Assembly (NCBI RefSeq): GCF_030704535.1
Contig: NC_081813.1
Span: forward strand, 5,975,001 to 6,039,000
From: Vitis vinifera
Lineage: Eukaryota; Streptophyta; Magnoliopsida; Vitales; Vitaceae
DNA: 64,000 nucleotides
Direction: 5' to 3'
The translations under genes were made by a program, and so were the position numbers. Below the pieces are notes generated by a model that saw only the letters and a list, made by a program, of their open reading frames with translations, made no database searches and was not told the origin of the DNA. This document shows positions 11,243 through 22,688 of this stretch, one piece after another; within the stretch, counting starts at the first letter, position 1, and each line of letters starts with the position of its first letter.

Positions 11243-13156
11243 TCAATGTGTCCCACATGATGGAATCTTTCTCTTTCGTTGTGAACATCTACGGTAGATG
11301 GCCATATTTGTTGTATCCATCTGTGCTATTTGAAAAGTCTCCATCTCTATAGACTGTGACACGTCATCTACATGAGCTGTCGAGATAGATGGAACTGATG
11401 GAGGTAGAACTCGACGTACACGTGGAGCTCGATGTCCTCTAGCTACCCGTACATGTAATCGTGCAGCATGAGCTATCCCCTGAAGAAAAGGTAGAGGTGC
11501 AATGGACTCTGTAACAGGTGGAGGTGCAATAGACTCTGTAACAGGTGGGGGTGCAATAGACTCTGCAATAGGTGGGGGTGCATCCAATGATATAGATGGC
11601 TGAACAGGGGTAAGGGTAGATGGTATGGTAGTCTCGGGTCGAGGTGAATAGGCTGGTATGGATACATCAGGGGGAGAAAGTGGCGACTCTAATGATGCAG
11701 ATGGTTGAAATAAAGGAAAGGTAGATGTGACTGGTGGATGTGAGGGTTGTACCAAAGTAGATGCCAAAGGTACATGTCGGTGACCAACTCGACGACCACC
11801 TCTCCCCCGACCTCTAATGGGTGGTACCCTAACAGGCGTAATCAATGATTGTGGTCTCATGGATGACCCTGAAGATGTGGATGGCTCATGTGTCGAGTGT
11901 GCGCGATGGTCCTCTCCTATAACACGTAAAACATCAATAGCAATTCGGTGAGTTTCCTCCAAATCATTTGAAATAGCCATCTGTGATACGGCGGTGATCT
12001 GTATAAAAAAATAAAACATGAGGCATTTGCACATAATTTAAGTTTAACATTCATTAAAAAATGGTTTTGTATCTCAAATGCTCTCACCAATAACTCAGTG
12101 GCAGAAGCTGTATTATGGAACCTCATATGATCTCTATGCAAAACAGGTGCGATCAGGCGTCGCGTGATACGTCGATACCACTGCATATATGGATCATAAA
12201 AAGACATGGTAGTAATCGCAAGTGGTGCTGTCGCAATACGCTCAGAATGAGTAGCCCAAAGAGAAATATACTGAGCATGGAATGTGACCCAATCGTACTG
12301 ATGTCGTCCTCGCCTATCCACTAAATGTAGCTCCATATCTATCAAACAAGGTGGAGGTATCCCTTGTTGCATATGAAACTGGCGTAAAACTCGCTCTGGT
12401 CTATGCCACTCAATAATATCAAAGCAAATTAGAGGTGACATAGTTCGCCAAATTTCTTCATCAGCCTGACATATAGTCGGAAGATGTGCAATCAAATTTG
12501 CTGTATATGGTTCCCATAATACCTGTAATTTTTTTAAAAAATAATTAGTCACATTGGTGGAAAATATTGCAAAGGTAATCTTACGCATCTACACTTTACC
12601 TGATCCTGTGTCTGGGCATCCAATTGATCTCGATAGAATGTCAACACATGTGGTGATGGGTTATGAGACCAAGACAGGGGTACTCTCCACCTATGGCCCA
12701 ATGGATCGATTGGGAGTGCCTCATCTGGCAATAGATGATCATGTAAACCATCAACTACATCATCATGTACATGTGGGACTACTATAGGCACTGGAGGACG
12801 ACCAAAATCAGGTCGACCCACATGAAGTCTCTCCCATGACCACAACTACAAAATCAGATAACATTATCAAAATTAGACAACTTACAACAATAATGTGAGT
12901 CAATTAATTATAATAGATAGTTATGTCGAAATACCTGTAATAGTGTGATAGGTCCAGAAATCTCTGTGGCACTATCTAAACTCGCACGACATAGCTCTCT
13001 ATATAGGTATGCCAACACTGCACTGCCCCAACTATAGTGAGAAATCTCAGTGAAGTCTCTCAACAGTGGAAGGTAACATAACTGTACATGTGTGCCAGTC
13101 TTGTCTGCAAACAATGCTCCACCCAATAGTGCTAATATGAAAGCACACGCATAACG
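11243..13156 (-). pseudogene. Plant mobile domain (PMD) protein, N-terminus missing
   Basis: Four exons with GT-AG junctions: 12935-13156, 12600-12845, 12088-12522 and 11243-11998. Exon 1 reads RYACAFILALLGGALFADKT and ends GPITLLQ; exon 2 starts LWSWERL; exon 3 starts VLWEPY and holds DWVTFHAQYISLW; exon 4 is a proline-rich tail (PPPVTESIAPPPVTES repeats) ending RKRKIPSCGTH. These are hallmarks of the PMD family (MAIN/MAIL1 and the 'phosphatase 7 long form' annotations), found both as host genes and as transposon cargo. The conserved N-terminal portion expected before exon 1 is absent: the exon-1 acceptor abuts the 155-bp array. Internal exons have no stop, so the loss of the start is the only clear damage. 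Confidence 0.8.
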
Positions 13157-14060
13157 CTGTAAAATAGGGCATTCTCCAAAATACAAACAACCTGATTAAT
13201 CAAAATATTTATTTGCAACCAATATCAATATCCAACAAGTACAATAATTTTAAAAAAATTATCAAACACTAAAGTTCACATCCAAATATTAAAAATTTCG
13301 GTAGAGTATCCCCTATAAATAGGGCATTCTCCAAAATACAAACAACCTGATTAATCAAAATATTTATTTGCAACCAATATCAATATCCAACAAGTACAAT
13401 AATTTAAAAAAAATTATCAAACACTAAAGTTCACATCCAAATATTAAAAATTTCGGCAGAGTATCCCCTATAAATAGGGCATTCTCCAAAATACAAACAA
13501 CCTGATTAATCAAAATATTTATTTGCAACCAATATCAATATTCAACAAGTACAATAATTTAAAAAAAATTATCAAACACTAAAGTTCACATCCAAATATT
13601 AAAAATTTCGGCAAAGTATCCCCTATAAATAGGGCATTCTCCAAAATACAAACAACCTGATTAATCAAAATATTTATTTGCAACCAATATCAATATCCAA
13701 CAAGTACAATAATTTAAAAAAAATTATCAAACACTAAAGTTCACATCCAAATATTAAAAATTTCGGCAGAGTATCCCCTATAAATAGGGTATTCTCCAAA
13801 ATACAAATAACCTGATTAATCAAAATATTCATCTACAACCAATATCAATATGCAAGTACAATAATGAAAAAAAATGTAATAATATGATGTTCGCATCCAA
13901 ATATTAAAAATTTCAATAGAGTTTCCCCTATAAATAGGGTATTCTCCAAAATACAAACAACCTGATTCATCAAAATATTCATATTACAATTTTGAAATTA
14001 ACAGCAAAGTCTCTCTTATAACATAAGTATTGTCCAAAATACAAATAACATAATATCAAC
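13157..14060 (-). repeat. 155-bp tandem array between PMD gene and transposase
   Basis: The CCTGATTAATCAAAATATT landmark recurs at 13191, 13346, 13501, 13656 and 13811 (exactly 155 bp apart) and at 13971 (diverged, 160 bp). The first four units are almost identical; the last two are decayed. Each unit contains CCCTATAAATAGGGCATTCT, part of which also occurs next to the PMD exon-1 acceptor, so the array may have grown out of that intron. Confidence 0.92.
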
Positions 14061-14079
14061 ATCCAAAGCCTAGCACCCA

Positions 14080-15798
14080 TCATGAAGGCCCAGCACCCAT
14101 GTTCTTATTTGGACAAGAACGACGATTGTGACCACTTTGTTTGCACAAACCACATGTAATTGAGGTTTTACCTTCTCTAACATCCATTTCATTGTGCAAA
14201 CGAGTAGATTTAGGTCGTCCACCTGACACACGTTTCATTGAATCTGCAGGCACAATAACTGGACCAACATATGGTGGCCACTCGTACTCATTGTGTATCG
14301 GGTTAAACAGTGGTGCCCAAGTGCTAAAGTACGATTGTATAGTGTAATAATGTTGAACAAATGATCTAAAATCAATTGAATGAAAATGACATGCCGCTAG
14401 AATATGACTACATGGGAATCCATATATGAGTGTTTTGCCACATGTGCATACATGCTCACGTAGGTTAACACGATGTGTTCTTCCACCAGATGATGTCTTT
14501 TTACTACCCCTACTGGCCTTCACATGAAACAGTCCTTGGAAGTGATCATACAAAACAACCTCATGAGAACCTGCCTTAACAACATTTGCATTAATCTTAG
14601 CATCAACATAAGGAGTGTATTGTTCACCTGAAGCAAGTCGACTAGCACCATGTTCTCTTCTTACAGCAAAGTAACTATTAACTCGATAGAATGTCAATTG
14701 AACAAATGCAGTGATAGGGAAACTTCGTGCCCCTTTGAGCACACTATTGAACACTTCTGACATGTTCATGCAAGGATTGACACATGTGTGTGGGCCACTA
14801 TATTTGTTGATCTCAAATAAAGATGTCCCTTTAACAACTGTAGCACGTAGTCTCCAAGCACATTGAGACTGTTCAGCTTTCTTGCATCTTAGGACCAACA
14901 ATTTCTTTGTGGATGACAAAACGATATACTCTTGGTGCGAATTAATAGAGTACATCTTTACATCATGTTGCAAATCTCCTTTGGAATTAAAGATTTGTCC
15001 AACTATGAACTCTCCAGTTGGATGTCCCATAAGAGTGTTTCCCCATGGGGTCCATTCACTTGACACAACATGACCAATGTTTTCAACATTTTCAAACTGT
15101 GGTGATGGTGCCAAATGATATTGCATTGGAGATAATTCAATTGGGTCATCTAAATCCTCTGTATCTGGATTGTTTGACAAGTTACATCCTTCCCCATCCA
15201 CAGCCACATATCTCATTTGTTCTCTTTCAATTGCCTCACGAACAGCTAAAAAAGGCGAGCTACCTTCCCTATCTTGATTATCATCATTATGAATATCCTT
15301 GGCTCCTACACTGTCATCATCACATTGTGTTCTTTCTTCGTCTTCCTCATCCTCTTCTGATCTATGCTCAACAGTAAATGGATTTTGAACATTACTAGTA
15401 CCATCATTTTCACCAAGTAACAAAGGCATGCAATTACCAAGTGATGAATTCATTTGTAAGTCAATAGGTACTTGTTCAACAAATAACTCAACTTCATCCA
15501 TCCCAAATCTGTTATGCATTTCTAACATTCGAGCTACACCACTATCATTCTTTACTGGGCAAGGTTGGAATTTGTTCAATTTTTTCATAGGATACTTACA
15601 ACTAAGTATTAATCGAAAATGTTCTTTATTGATGTCAGTGACCGAGTATATCATTTCCAACAGTTGTTCATATGTTGTCCCAAGAGGCACATCAATAGGT
15701 TCAACCACAACTCTATCCCCAACATAATCAACATCGGTCTGTGTTCTCACCATTTTCCCATTACAAAAACAAACTATTGCCACCGATAAATTAGACAT
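14080..15798 (-). CDS. MuDR-like transposase with the catalytic core deleted in frame
   Basis: A 572-codon uninterrupted ORF. Residues ~1-200 are the acidic N-terminal region of MULE transposases; ~235-345 is the MuDR DNA-binding domain ending HTCVNPCMN. The next residues are MSEVFNSVLKGARSFPITAF, which in full-length relatives follow the third catalytic residue, so the DDE core (some 280-300 residues) has been removed at residue 345/346 with the frame kept. The SWIM zinc finger (C451, C453, C463, H465), the GRPKSTR basic patch and a C-terminal CCHC knuckle (CGLCKQSGHNRRSC) remain. It cannot catalyse transposition but could bind DNA; whether it is expressed is unknown. It lies upstream of the PMD gene on the same strand. 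Confidence 0.88.
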   Translation of the reverse strand: MSNLSVAIVCFCNGKMVRTQTDVDYVGDRVVVEPIDVPLGTTYEQLLEMIYSVTDINKEHFRLILSCKYPMKKLNKFQPCPVKNDSGVARMLEMHNRFGMDEVELFVEQVPIDLQMNSSLGNCMPLLLGENDGTSNVQNPFTVEHRSEEDEEDEERTQCDDDSVGAKDIHNDDNQDREGSSPFLAVREAIEREQMRYVAVDGEGCNLSNNPDTEDLDDPIELSPMQYHLAPSPQFENVENIGHVVSSEWTPWGNTLMGHPTGEFIVGQIFNSKGDLQHDVKMYSINSHQEYIVLSSTKKLLVLRCKKAEQSQCAWRLRATVVKGTSLFEINKYSGPHTCVNPCMNMSEVFNSVLKGARSFPITAFVQLTFYRVNSYFAVRREHGASRLASGEQYTPYVDAKINANVVKAGSHEVVLYDHFQGLFHVKASRGSKKTSSGGRTHRVNLREHVCTCGKTLIYGFPCSHILAACHFHSIDFRSFVQHYYTIQSYFSTWAPLFNPIHNEYEWPPYVGPVIVPADSMKRVSGGRPKSTRLHNEMDVREGKTSITCGLCKQSGHNRRSCPNKNMGAGPS

Positions 15799-16893
15799 AG
15801 TTTACCTATAGAAGAAGCCAAAAAAATCAAATTAATTTCATTTTTAACCACAAAATTACACAATATAAAACATTACTAAAACATCAATTTGTAATGAAAT
15901 AACAAATAACAATAATAGGGTATGTTATTAACAATAATCAAATAACAAATAACACCTTAATATCCAAATAATTCAATGTTTTTTATTAATAATATTTTCT
16001 TATTATTTATTACCATTAAAATTGAATAAAAGGTTGTTATTTTTCCATTAACAATTAAAATGTCTTTGTTTAAGCTACCCAAATTAAGTGGGAAATTTTT
16101 TTAAATTTGTTCAAGAATGGATGTAATGTGTACATATTCAACATAATTAATAGTTACGACTATAAATGTTTTAATATTTTCCACTTAAATAATTGAAAAA
16201 GAGAAAGCGGAATAGTTAATACACTTTTGCTTATGTCTGGTTAATTTTTAAATTTTTTTAATTTAATTAAATTTCTACAATTTATAATTTAATAAGTTCA
16301 ATTTGAAGTAAAAACTAATATTTTCTATATATTAAATTTGGTTTTAGTGTTTTTTTATTATTTATAACTATTGAGTTCTTCAAATATTTTATAATCTTTA
16401 GGAGTCTATCTCGATCTTACAGATTTTTCCCTCTATGGCCTAAAATATTTATAAAAATATTCTAAATAACTTTCCTTATTCTATGAGGAAATATGATATC
16501 ACAATAATAAATTAACTTAGAAAATACTTTATACAATATTCTTTACCAAAAGGAATTTATAATAATTGAGAATTTGATACATTTTCTAATATATGATACA
16601 ATTCAAAAGCTAACCAATAATTACAAGCAATTTTCATGGTTTGGAGATCCAGCCTAGGTTCTACATGTCTTTTTACAGTTTTATAAAGTTGTTAGCATTT
16701 GTATAAGTGCTATTAAATGTTCCACATGCCATTAAATAATCCGAGTTCTAGGAACCCTAGAGTTTGGTCATGATTCGAGTTCTAGGAGCCCTATAATGGG
16801 GAAGAGATTGTTATATGCGCAATAGTATTATCTTTATAAAAATGATGATTGAAAAATGACACACTCAAATCTCCTTCATCCTAATAAAATTTT

Positions 16894-16896
<3 letters not shown>

Positions 16897-16929
<33 letters not shown>
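16897..16929. repeat. (TA)n microsatellite
   Basis: About 16 uninterrupted AT dinucleotides. Confidence 0.95.
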
Positions 16930-16932
<3 letters not shown>

Positions 16933-18260
16933 AAAAGTATATATTTTTTTAGAGGAGAAAAAGAAACAAAAATAAATTTAATAATCACTTCCAATTTTAT
17001 AAAGTTAATAAATTATGAAAACAAATTTAAAAATAATTTGAAAAACTTAAGCATTTGTAATGATGGTTTCTCGATAAATCTAGTAATTATAATAAATAAG
17101 AAGATAAAATATTTATTAGGAAGTGTAGAGGCTTTCACTTTTCTTTTTCTGTAACTTTTTGAAGTTGCTTCCATATGTCTTATGTCAAGAAGATTCCCAT
17201 AAATATGTATTAAACCTGGAAGAAGCAGATTCTTACAAAAAAAATAATGAGTCATTTTCCCCAATTTTTTACTTTAATGCATAGGTGTCTTACAAAATCC
17301 ACAAAACAAAGCTTTTTGAATTTTTGGCTATAAATTTTAGTTCCAGCTTCTCACTAGGCAAATATTAATATTTGTTGTTCATATGTATTGTTGTACGTGT
17401 ATCATTGTATTGTGCATTATATTTGTACCATAAAATACACTTCAGATGAGATACAACCAAGCAATAAATAAGATTTACATCAGGAAAATGAATTATATCA
17501 TTGTATTGTAAGTTTTCTAACAAACATGCTTACAACCACTAAGGTACTTTTAGAAATAGTTGATGGATAAGATCAAGCAAGCTACTGCCTCATAACCAGC
17601 AATAGCAGGCCCATGTTTGTGAGGAATTGAAGCTTCTATCCGGGAGTGAGTAATTGTAAGACTGTTGAAATTTTACCAGTAGTAATGGTTGAGAAAGTTG
17701 AACATGTAAAATATGCCACAAAAAATATGAAAAATTAGCACTAATGTGAAGAGCGTACTTTGATCAGTGTAAAGCAAAGATCAATACATTAAGCTCTACA
17801 TTAAGCAGGAGTGTATTTCCATTCCATATTGGGATTTCATAGGTTTCCCCTAAGCACCCTGCTAAAGGCCATATGTAATTTCAAACCCTTCAACTTTCAG
17901 TCAGTAAACTCTCATTTTTGACAGAGGCCCAATTATTGAAACTTTTGTATTTTTAAGTAATTGAAATCAATTGAGAGGTAATGACAATTCATTTATACTT
18001 TTTATCCCTATTTACAAATGTGATCCATGTTTCAAACATAATATAACGAAAGAAAAAGAATAAATCAAAATAACCAATATAGGATCATATAAATTAAATT
18101 TCATGATATATATCGATGTCAATATGTATATATATAAACAAATTAATATAAAGTGTTTTTTTACGGAAGGCCAATTATTGAAGCTTTTGTATTTTTAACA
18201 ATTGATATCAATAAAGGGGTATCAATAATTCACCGGCATTTTCTATCATTTTTTATAGAT

Positions 18261-18263
<3 letters not shown>

Positions 18264-18303
<40 letters not shown>
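18264..18303. repeat. (TA)n microsatellite
   Basis: About 20 uninterrupted TA dinucleotides. Confidence 0.95.
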
Positions 18304-18305
<2 letters not shown>

Positions 18306-18592
18306 TGAACACGGTGTAAAAAATGAAAATGAAGAATTCAAAATACTCGTATGCGATAACATAAATTTAATTTCATGATATATATGATATAATATCAATA
18401 TATATGCTTTTATTGTTGAATAATGCTATATCATATTTAAAATATTTAAAAAAATACAATTTAATATACCCATTATTAGATAATTTATTAGAATTTCATA
18501 CAAAATCATCACAAAATTTTATTTTCTCACTCCTAAAATTTATTTTGTAAAATCCAATAACGAATATTTCATAAATTTCAAATACTTTGATC

Positions 18593-18596
<4 letters not shown>

Positions 18597-18645
<49 letters not shown>
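18597..18645. repeat. (TA)n microsatellite
   Basis: About 24 uninterrupted AT dinucleotides. Confidence 0.95.
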
Positions 18646-18651
<6 letters not shown>

Positions 18652-18849
18652 TATAATAAGTGTATATGAATCCTCTATAGAAAAAATCATATCCAATGTT
18701 TATATCTTAGCAAATATGGTGTCCAATTTAACAAAGAGAGTCAACGCAATATGAGGGAACAAAAGAAAAATAGAAAGAAATAAAAAGGGTTTGACCATTT
18801 GGTGGTGTGAACTTTGAAGAGAATTTTGAGAAAAATTTTAATTAAAAAA

Positions 18850-19620
18850 GCCGGGAAGGAGGAGGGGGTGAAAATCGGAGCCAGCCCGCTCACTATTTTG
18901 GCATGAAATTTTGAACCCCACCAATTCAGCCCGCCCTTAACAAATTTGGCTCAAATTCTACACCCGATTCACGCGCCCACGTACCCCACTCTCTCTCTTT
19001 CTCTGTCTGTCTCTCTCTTAGACATTCACCCTTCAGATCCCTTTCGAAACCCCAATTCTGCTAAGGTATAAACCTTAACCTCTCCAAGTCTCTCTCTCTC
19101 CCCCACCTTCATCCAATCCGAAATCCATATTTTGGATCACAATGAAGATGAATCATGGGCAGATCGACAACTATCAGGATTCCGAGATGAGAGGAAAATG
19201 AGGCAAAGGTTAGGGTTTTTCGGGTTCTAGGATAAGAGGAATACAAGGTGGAGGAAAGGGTTTTTCAAGTTTTTTGGATAGCTATGAAATTGAAAACAAC
19301 TTGAGATTTTTAAAATTTTCAAAACAACTTGTTTTCCTCTGTTTGGTTGGTGAGAAAGCTAAGGAAAATGAGTGGGAAAAAATTAATGAACCCGAAAAAA
19401 ATTTACCTAGCTGCTGGTGGAGCTGCTGGTGGGAGCCACTGGTGGGAGCCGCAGCCGGTGAGGAGAGAAAATGGAGCCGCAGATGGTGGAGCCGCAGATG
19501 GTGGAGAATACTTTCTGGTTGATTTCGGGAAAAAATTGGGTCTCCAAAGTAAAAAAACAAGTTTGACGAAGATGACTTGTTGACGTGGATGGCTGATGTG
19601 GATTCAAAAGAGTATTTTGG
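18850..19620. other. GC-richer island, possible gene 5' end remnant
   Basis: A locally less AT-rich stretch with CT repeats (TCTCTCTCTTTCTCTGTCTG), then GGTTAGGGTTTTTCGG, resembling a plant 5' UTR. Around 19415-19505 GGAGCCGC and GCAGATGGTGGA are repeated. Short ORFs on both strands overlap here but none resembles a known protein. Possibly a captured or decayed promoter. Confidence 0.3.
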
Positions 19621-19889
19621 CAAATAGTTTGAAAACTGGATTAGTTTGGGGTTTTTTTTTCCAAAGAAATACTACTTCGGCGGGAAACTCCTTAGCTTGT
19701 CCTAGGCGGGCCTTTAAATGGAGCTTCGGCCAAAGCTGGAAAACTAAAAATACAATAATTTTTAAAAATTGATTAGAAAGAGTGACATTTGACCATATTT
19801 TTTTATATTCTTTTTAAAAAATTTATTTTTAAGTCAAAGATAAAAAATAATTGTTTTAATATTTTCTCAAAATAAGGGTATTTCCGAAT

Positions 19890-20615
19890 TTGACAAGTTT
19901 CTTTTTAGAAGTTTTTCAAAAAATAAAAAACCAAAAACTTGTTTGAATAATTTTTTTCCAAACAAAATACTATCAAAATAATTTTTTTACTTTATATCTA
20001 AATACTAAGGTAAGTTTTGGTTATAGTTCCTATTTATACAAAATATAAGAACTCCAGCACATAAAGCAAAAAAATTATCTAGCTTGTATATAAAAAAATT
20101 TTAATCCTTAAATTTTAAGAATTTTAAAAAATGTTTTCAAGTATATAAAATATATAATCACTTTTGTATAAGAATTTCTATATTCTATTCTATTTTAGAA
20201 GCAAAGATGGAAAATGTATCCAAATATATACTAAGTAATTTTCTTTAAAAATGTTTCTAATGAAAGGGTTCTAACAAAAGAGGTGCAAATAAAAATACTT
20301 TAAACAAAATCCCTCTCAAGCAAGTTCTAAGTTATAATAAATATTTTTCTTTAATATTTCTAATCATAATATTTTTCTTCAATATTCCTAATCATCAAAA
20401 GAAATATGGGACTGCAAACATTAAGGAAGAAACTTCAAAATGATTTTAGTTTAAATTTATTTCATTTGCAATCTTGCAATCTCATGCCCCAAATGTTCCC
20501 ATTCATCAATTTTTGGTAAAATTTTATTAAAATTACTAATTATTAAAAAAAATTAAATTTTAAACATTTTTTAAAAATCATATCCATTTAATCACAACAA
20601 AATAAAATTTTCTTG
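19890..20615. repeat. Duplicated non-coding block (copy A)
   Basis: It aligns colinearly with 59930-60415, sharing ATGTTCCCATTCATCAATT, TTTGTATAAGAATTT and ATGTTTCTAATGRAA. It lies upstream of the orphan NLR promoter, while the other copy lies upstream of the second NLR, so it probably belongs to the ancestral NLR duplication unit. No coding potential is seen. Confidence 0.75.
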
Positions 20616-21956
20616 TTATCATTATAAAGTAACTCCAAGAGAGAAAATAATTGGTTTCCAAAAATAAAAAGAAAAAAAAAACTTTGAAAATTTTCAAATA
20701 TTCCAAAATTTCTAAAAAAAAATCCAAAATCCAAGTTTTGTGATCCCAAAAGATGGAAATACTTTACAAGTTATCGACAATTTCAAATTTTCAATTGGAG
20801 TTGTAATAAAATTTAATTTAATTGCAAATCACCATTTCAATTAATCTCATTTCTTGATAATCCAAATAGCAGCTAATATAAGAAGAATGTTGAATAAGGA
20901 ACAACTCATCTCTCTCTATCAAAAATGTCTTCAAGATTTTAATGCATTCACATAACTTTTTCAACTTGAATACCATTTCATACCTAATAATAGAGACCAA
21001 AATTTTGATGCATTCACATATCCTTTTCAACTTGAGTACTATTGTCCCCCTAATAATAAAGGTCATTTTCTAAAAGTTTTCTCACTTCTTTTACAACCAT
21101 TAGTTCTTCATACATTTCAACCTAGGATAAGGTATATTCTTCTTAATAATACTTGTGTTAATAATGAGAAGGTATTCAATACATATATTCTACCACATTA
21201 GTATGTTAATATAGTATAAATCTTCATTCATATTTATCAAATCAAAACTTAAAAAGGAGGGGAAAAAAGTTATTTGGATTTGAAAATAATTAATAAAAGC
21301 TTTAAATTATTGGGAAAGTGAATTATAAAAATTATTTTTTAATAAAATAACTTAATTATCACTTTATTTATTTTCTATTAATTTATTCTCAATAATATCC
21401 AAAATATAAATAAATTATTATATCACATTAGTAAGCATTATAATACCACATCAATGAGCTTAGAACAACAAAGATATCCAATATATTCTCATTAATCATC
21501 AAGTAAAAAAAAAAGAGAAAGGAAGAAAAGGGAGGAAGAGAATAAGTAAAATAAGGATTTTTGTTAAAGAAGACTTGAGAGGAATGGTACAATAATTTTT
21601 TTTTTGTTCATTTATTTTTATTTTTACTTATTTATTCATTTTTATATTTTATATTATAATTAAATCAGAGAATGTGATGAGTTGTATGGTTTGGTTTATG
21701 TAAACGAGATTAGACATGTATAATTTAGATAATTATTTCTTGTACCATAAATTTTTTAAATCCAAATATGGTTCCTTTATTTTATTGATATATTTATTGT
21801 ATATTTATATTAAGAATTTTTTTATTTTTTGTTTTTAATTAATTTTGTGTGATTGTATAAAGTGAGTCATTGCTATCTATTAATAGGAATAAAACTTGTA
21901 AAATTATTTTTCTGGACTAATCTTATAAAATTATGTAAATTGATATCATTTCTCAT
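20616..21956. other. AT-rich spacer upstream of the orphan NLR promoter
   Basis: No gene or transposon is recognised. It contains a short repeat: TGCATTCACATAACTTTTTC and TGCATTCACATATCCTTTTC about 70 bp apart near 20942-21020. Confidence 0.5.
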
Positions 21957-22683
21957 AATCCAGCTGGACCCTCAAATGCAAAATAAAGAAGTGAATAGAC
22001 GTGGTGGAGTGGCTGTCATCCAGCTGGACTCTCAAATGCAAAAATGGAGATTCGATTATCCCAAATCACAAGTCACAAGTCGCGAGGGGTGTGTGGATTG
22101 GCAATGGAAGCTGATGTGGCACTTGATACAACCTCAATGTCCCAATGCTGACTGCCAGTTGGATCGTCCACGCTTCCCGATATTATTTCTGTATTGAGCC
22201 CCCAGCCCCTTCTAGCCTCTCATCTTCCCTACCTTCTCCAACGTCTCTCTGTGCCTTTTTTGCTTTTTTTTTCCCATTCAATGCCCTTCACTCTTCTCCA
22301 CCGCTGTGGCTCCACAGCACTCCTTCTCAGGCCTACTTTGGTCAAATCAAGAGTCCTCAAACTGTCTCCAAGATGTATTTAGGTTTTGTTCTGTAGCTCT
22401 AAAAATTGAAAAGCCTAGTTGAATTCCTTTTTAAAAATCTCAAAATTAATTATTTGGAATTGTAATAATATGAAGGGATAAAGAAAAAGACAAAAAAGCA
22501 ATGGAGTTTAAAACAACAATGGATGGAGCATGATTGAGGCAAATTAGCTTTAGTTAAGGGTCCCATGTACACCATGACTCATGTCATTTGGGTCTTGCAA
22601 TCCTATGTTCTAACTGTGCTCATTCATCAATTTCATTGGTAAAATATTATTAAAAAATTAAATTAATAACCTTTTTCAAAAAC
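21957..22683 (+). promoter_or_regulatory. Orphan NLR promoter, distal part (copy X)
   Basis: This is near-identical to 8160-8665 but with two length differences: ~240 extra bp at 22197-22440 (a CT-rich segment followed by AAACTGTCTCCAAGATG) and ~38 extra bp at ~22570-22607. It stops at AAAAACCAT, where the solo LTR inserted; the continuation is at 44844. No NLR coding sequence follows either part. Confidence 0.85.
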
Positions 22684-22688
22684 CATAT
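22684..22688 (+). repeat. Target site duplication of the solo LTR, left
   Basis: CATAT immediately before TGTGGATCCC; the same five bases follow the LTR end at 44839-44843. The uninterrupted copy at ~8665 reads CATGTCTATTTAG, confirming one copy before insertion. Confidence 0.93.

Larger units (their letters stand above)
11243..15798 (-). mobile_element. MULE-type insertion with a PMD gene and a core-deleted transposase
   Basis: Two minus-strand genes typical of plant MULE cargo, a MuDR-like transposase and a plant-mobile-domain protein, flank a 155-bp tandem array. Terminal inverted repeats and target duplication were looked for in 10962-11242 and 15799-17000 but not seen, so the outer limits are not known; the coordinates are those of the genes. 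It lies just beyond the truncated 3' end of the first NLR and may have caused that truncation. Confidence 0.6.
15799..18850. other. AT-rich intergenic DNA
   Basis: No convincing gene is seen. It includes three TA microsatellites (listed separately), a short paired motif (AGGCCCAATTATTGAA at ~17925 and AGGCCAATTATTGAAGC at ~18168) and scattered A/T homopolymers. A minus ORF at 17013-17264 has no recognisable family and sits in low-complexity DNA. Confidence 0.5.

Noticed and set aside
11473..11667. His/Pro/Leu-rich ORF within the PMD tail
   Set aside because: Alternative frame of the proline-rich repeat in PMD exon 4.
15799..17000. Terminal inverted repeat for the MULE-type insertion at 11243-15798
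   Set aside because: No segment here is the reverse complement of anything in 10962-11242 that I could see; limits left open.
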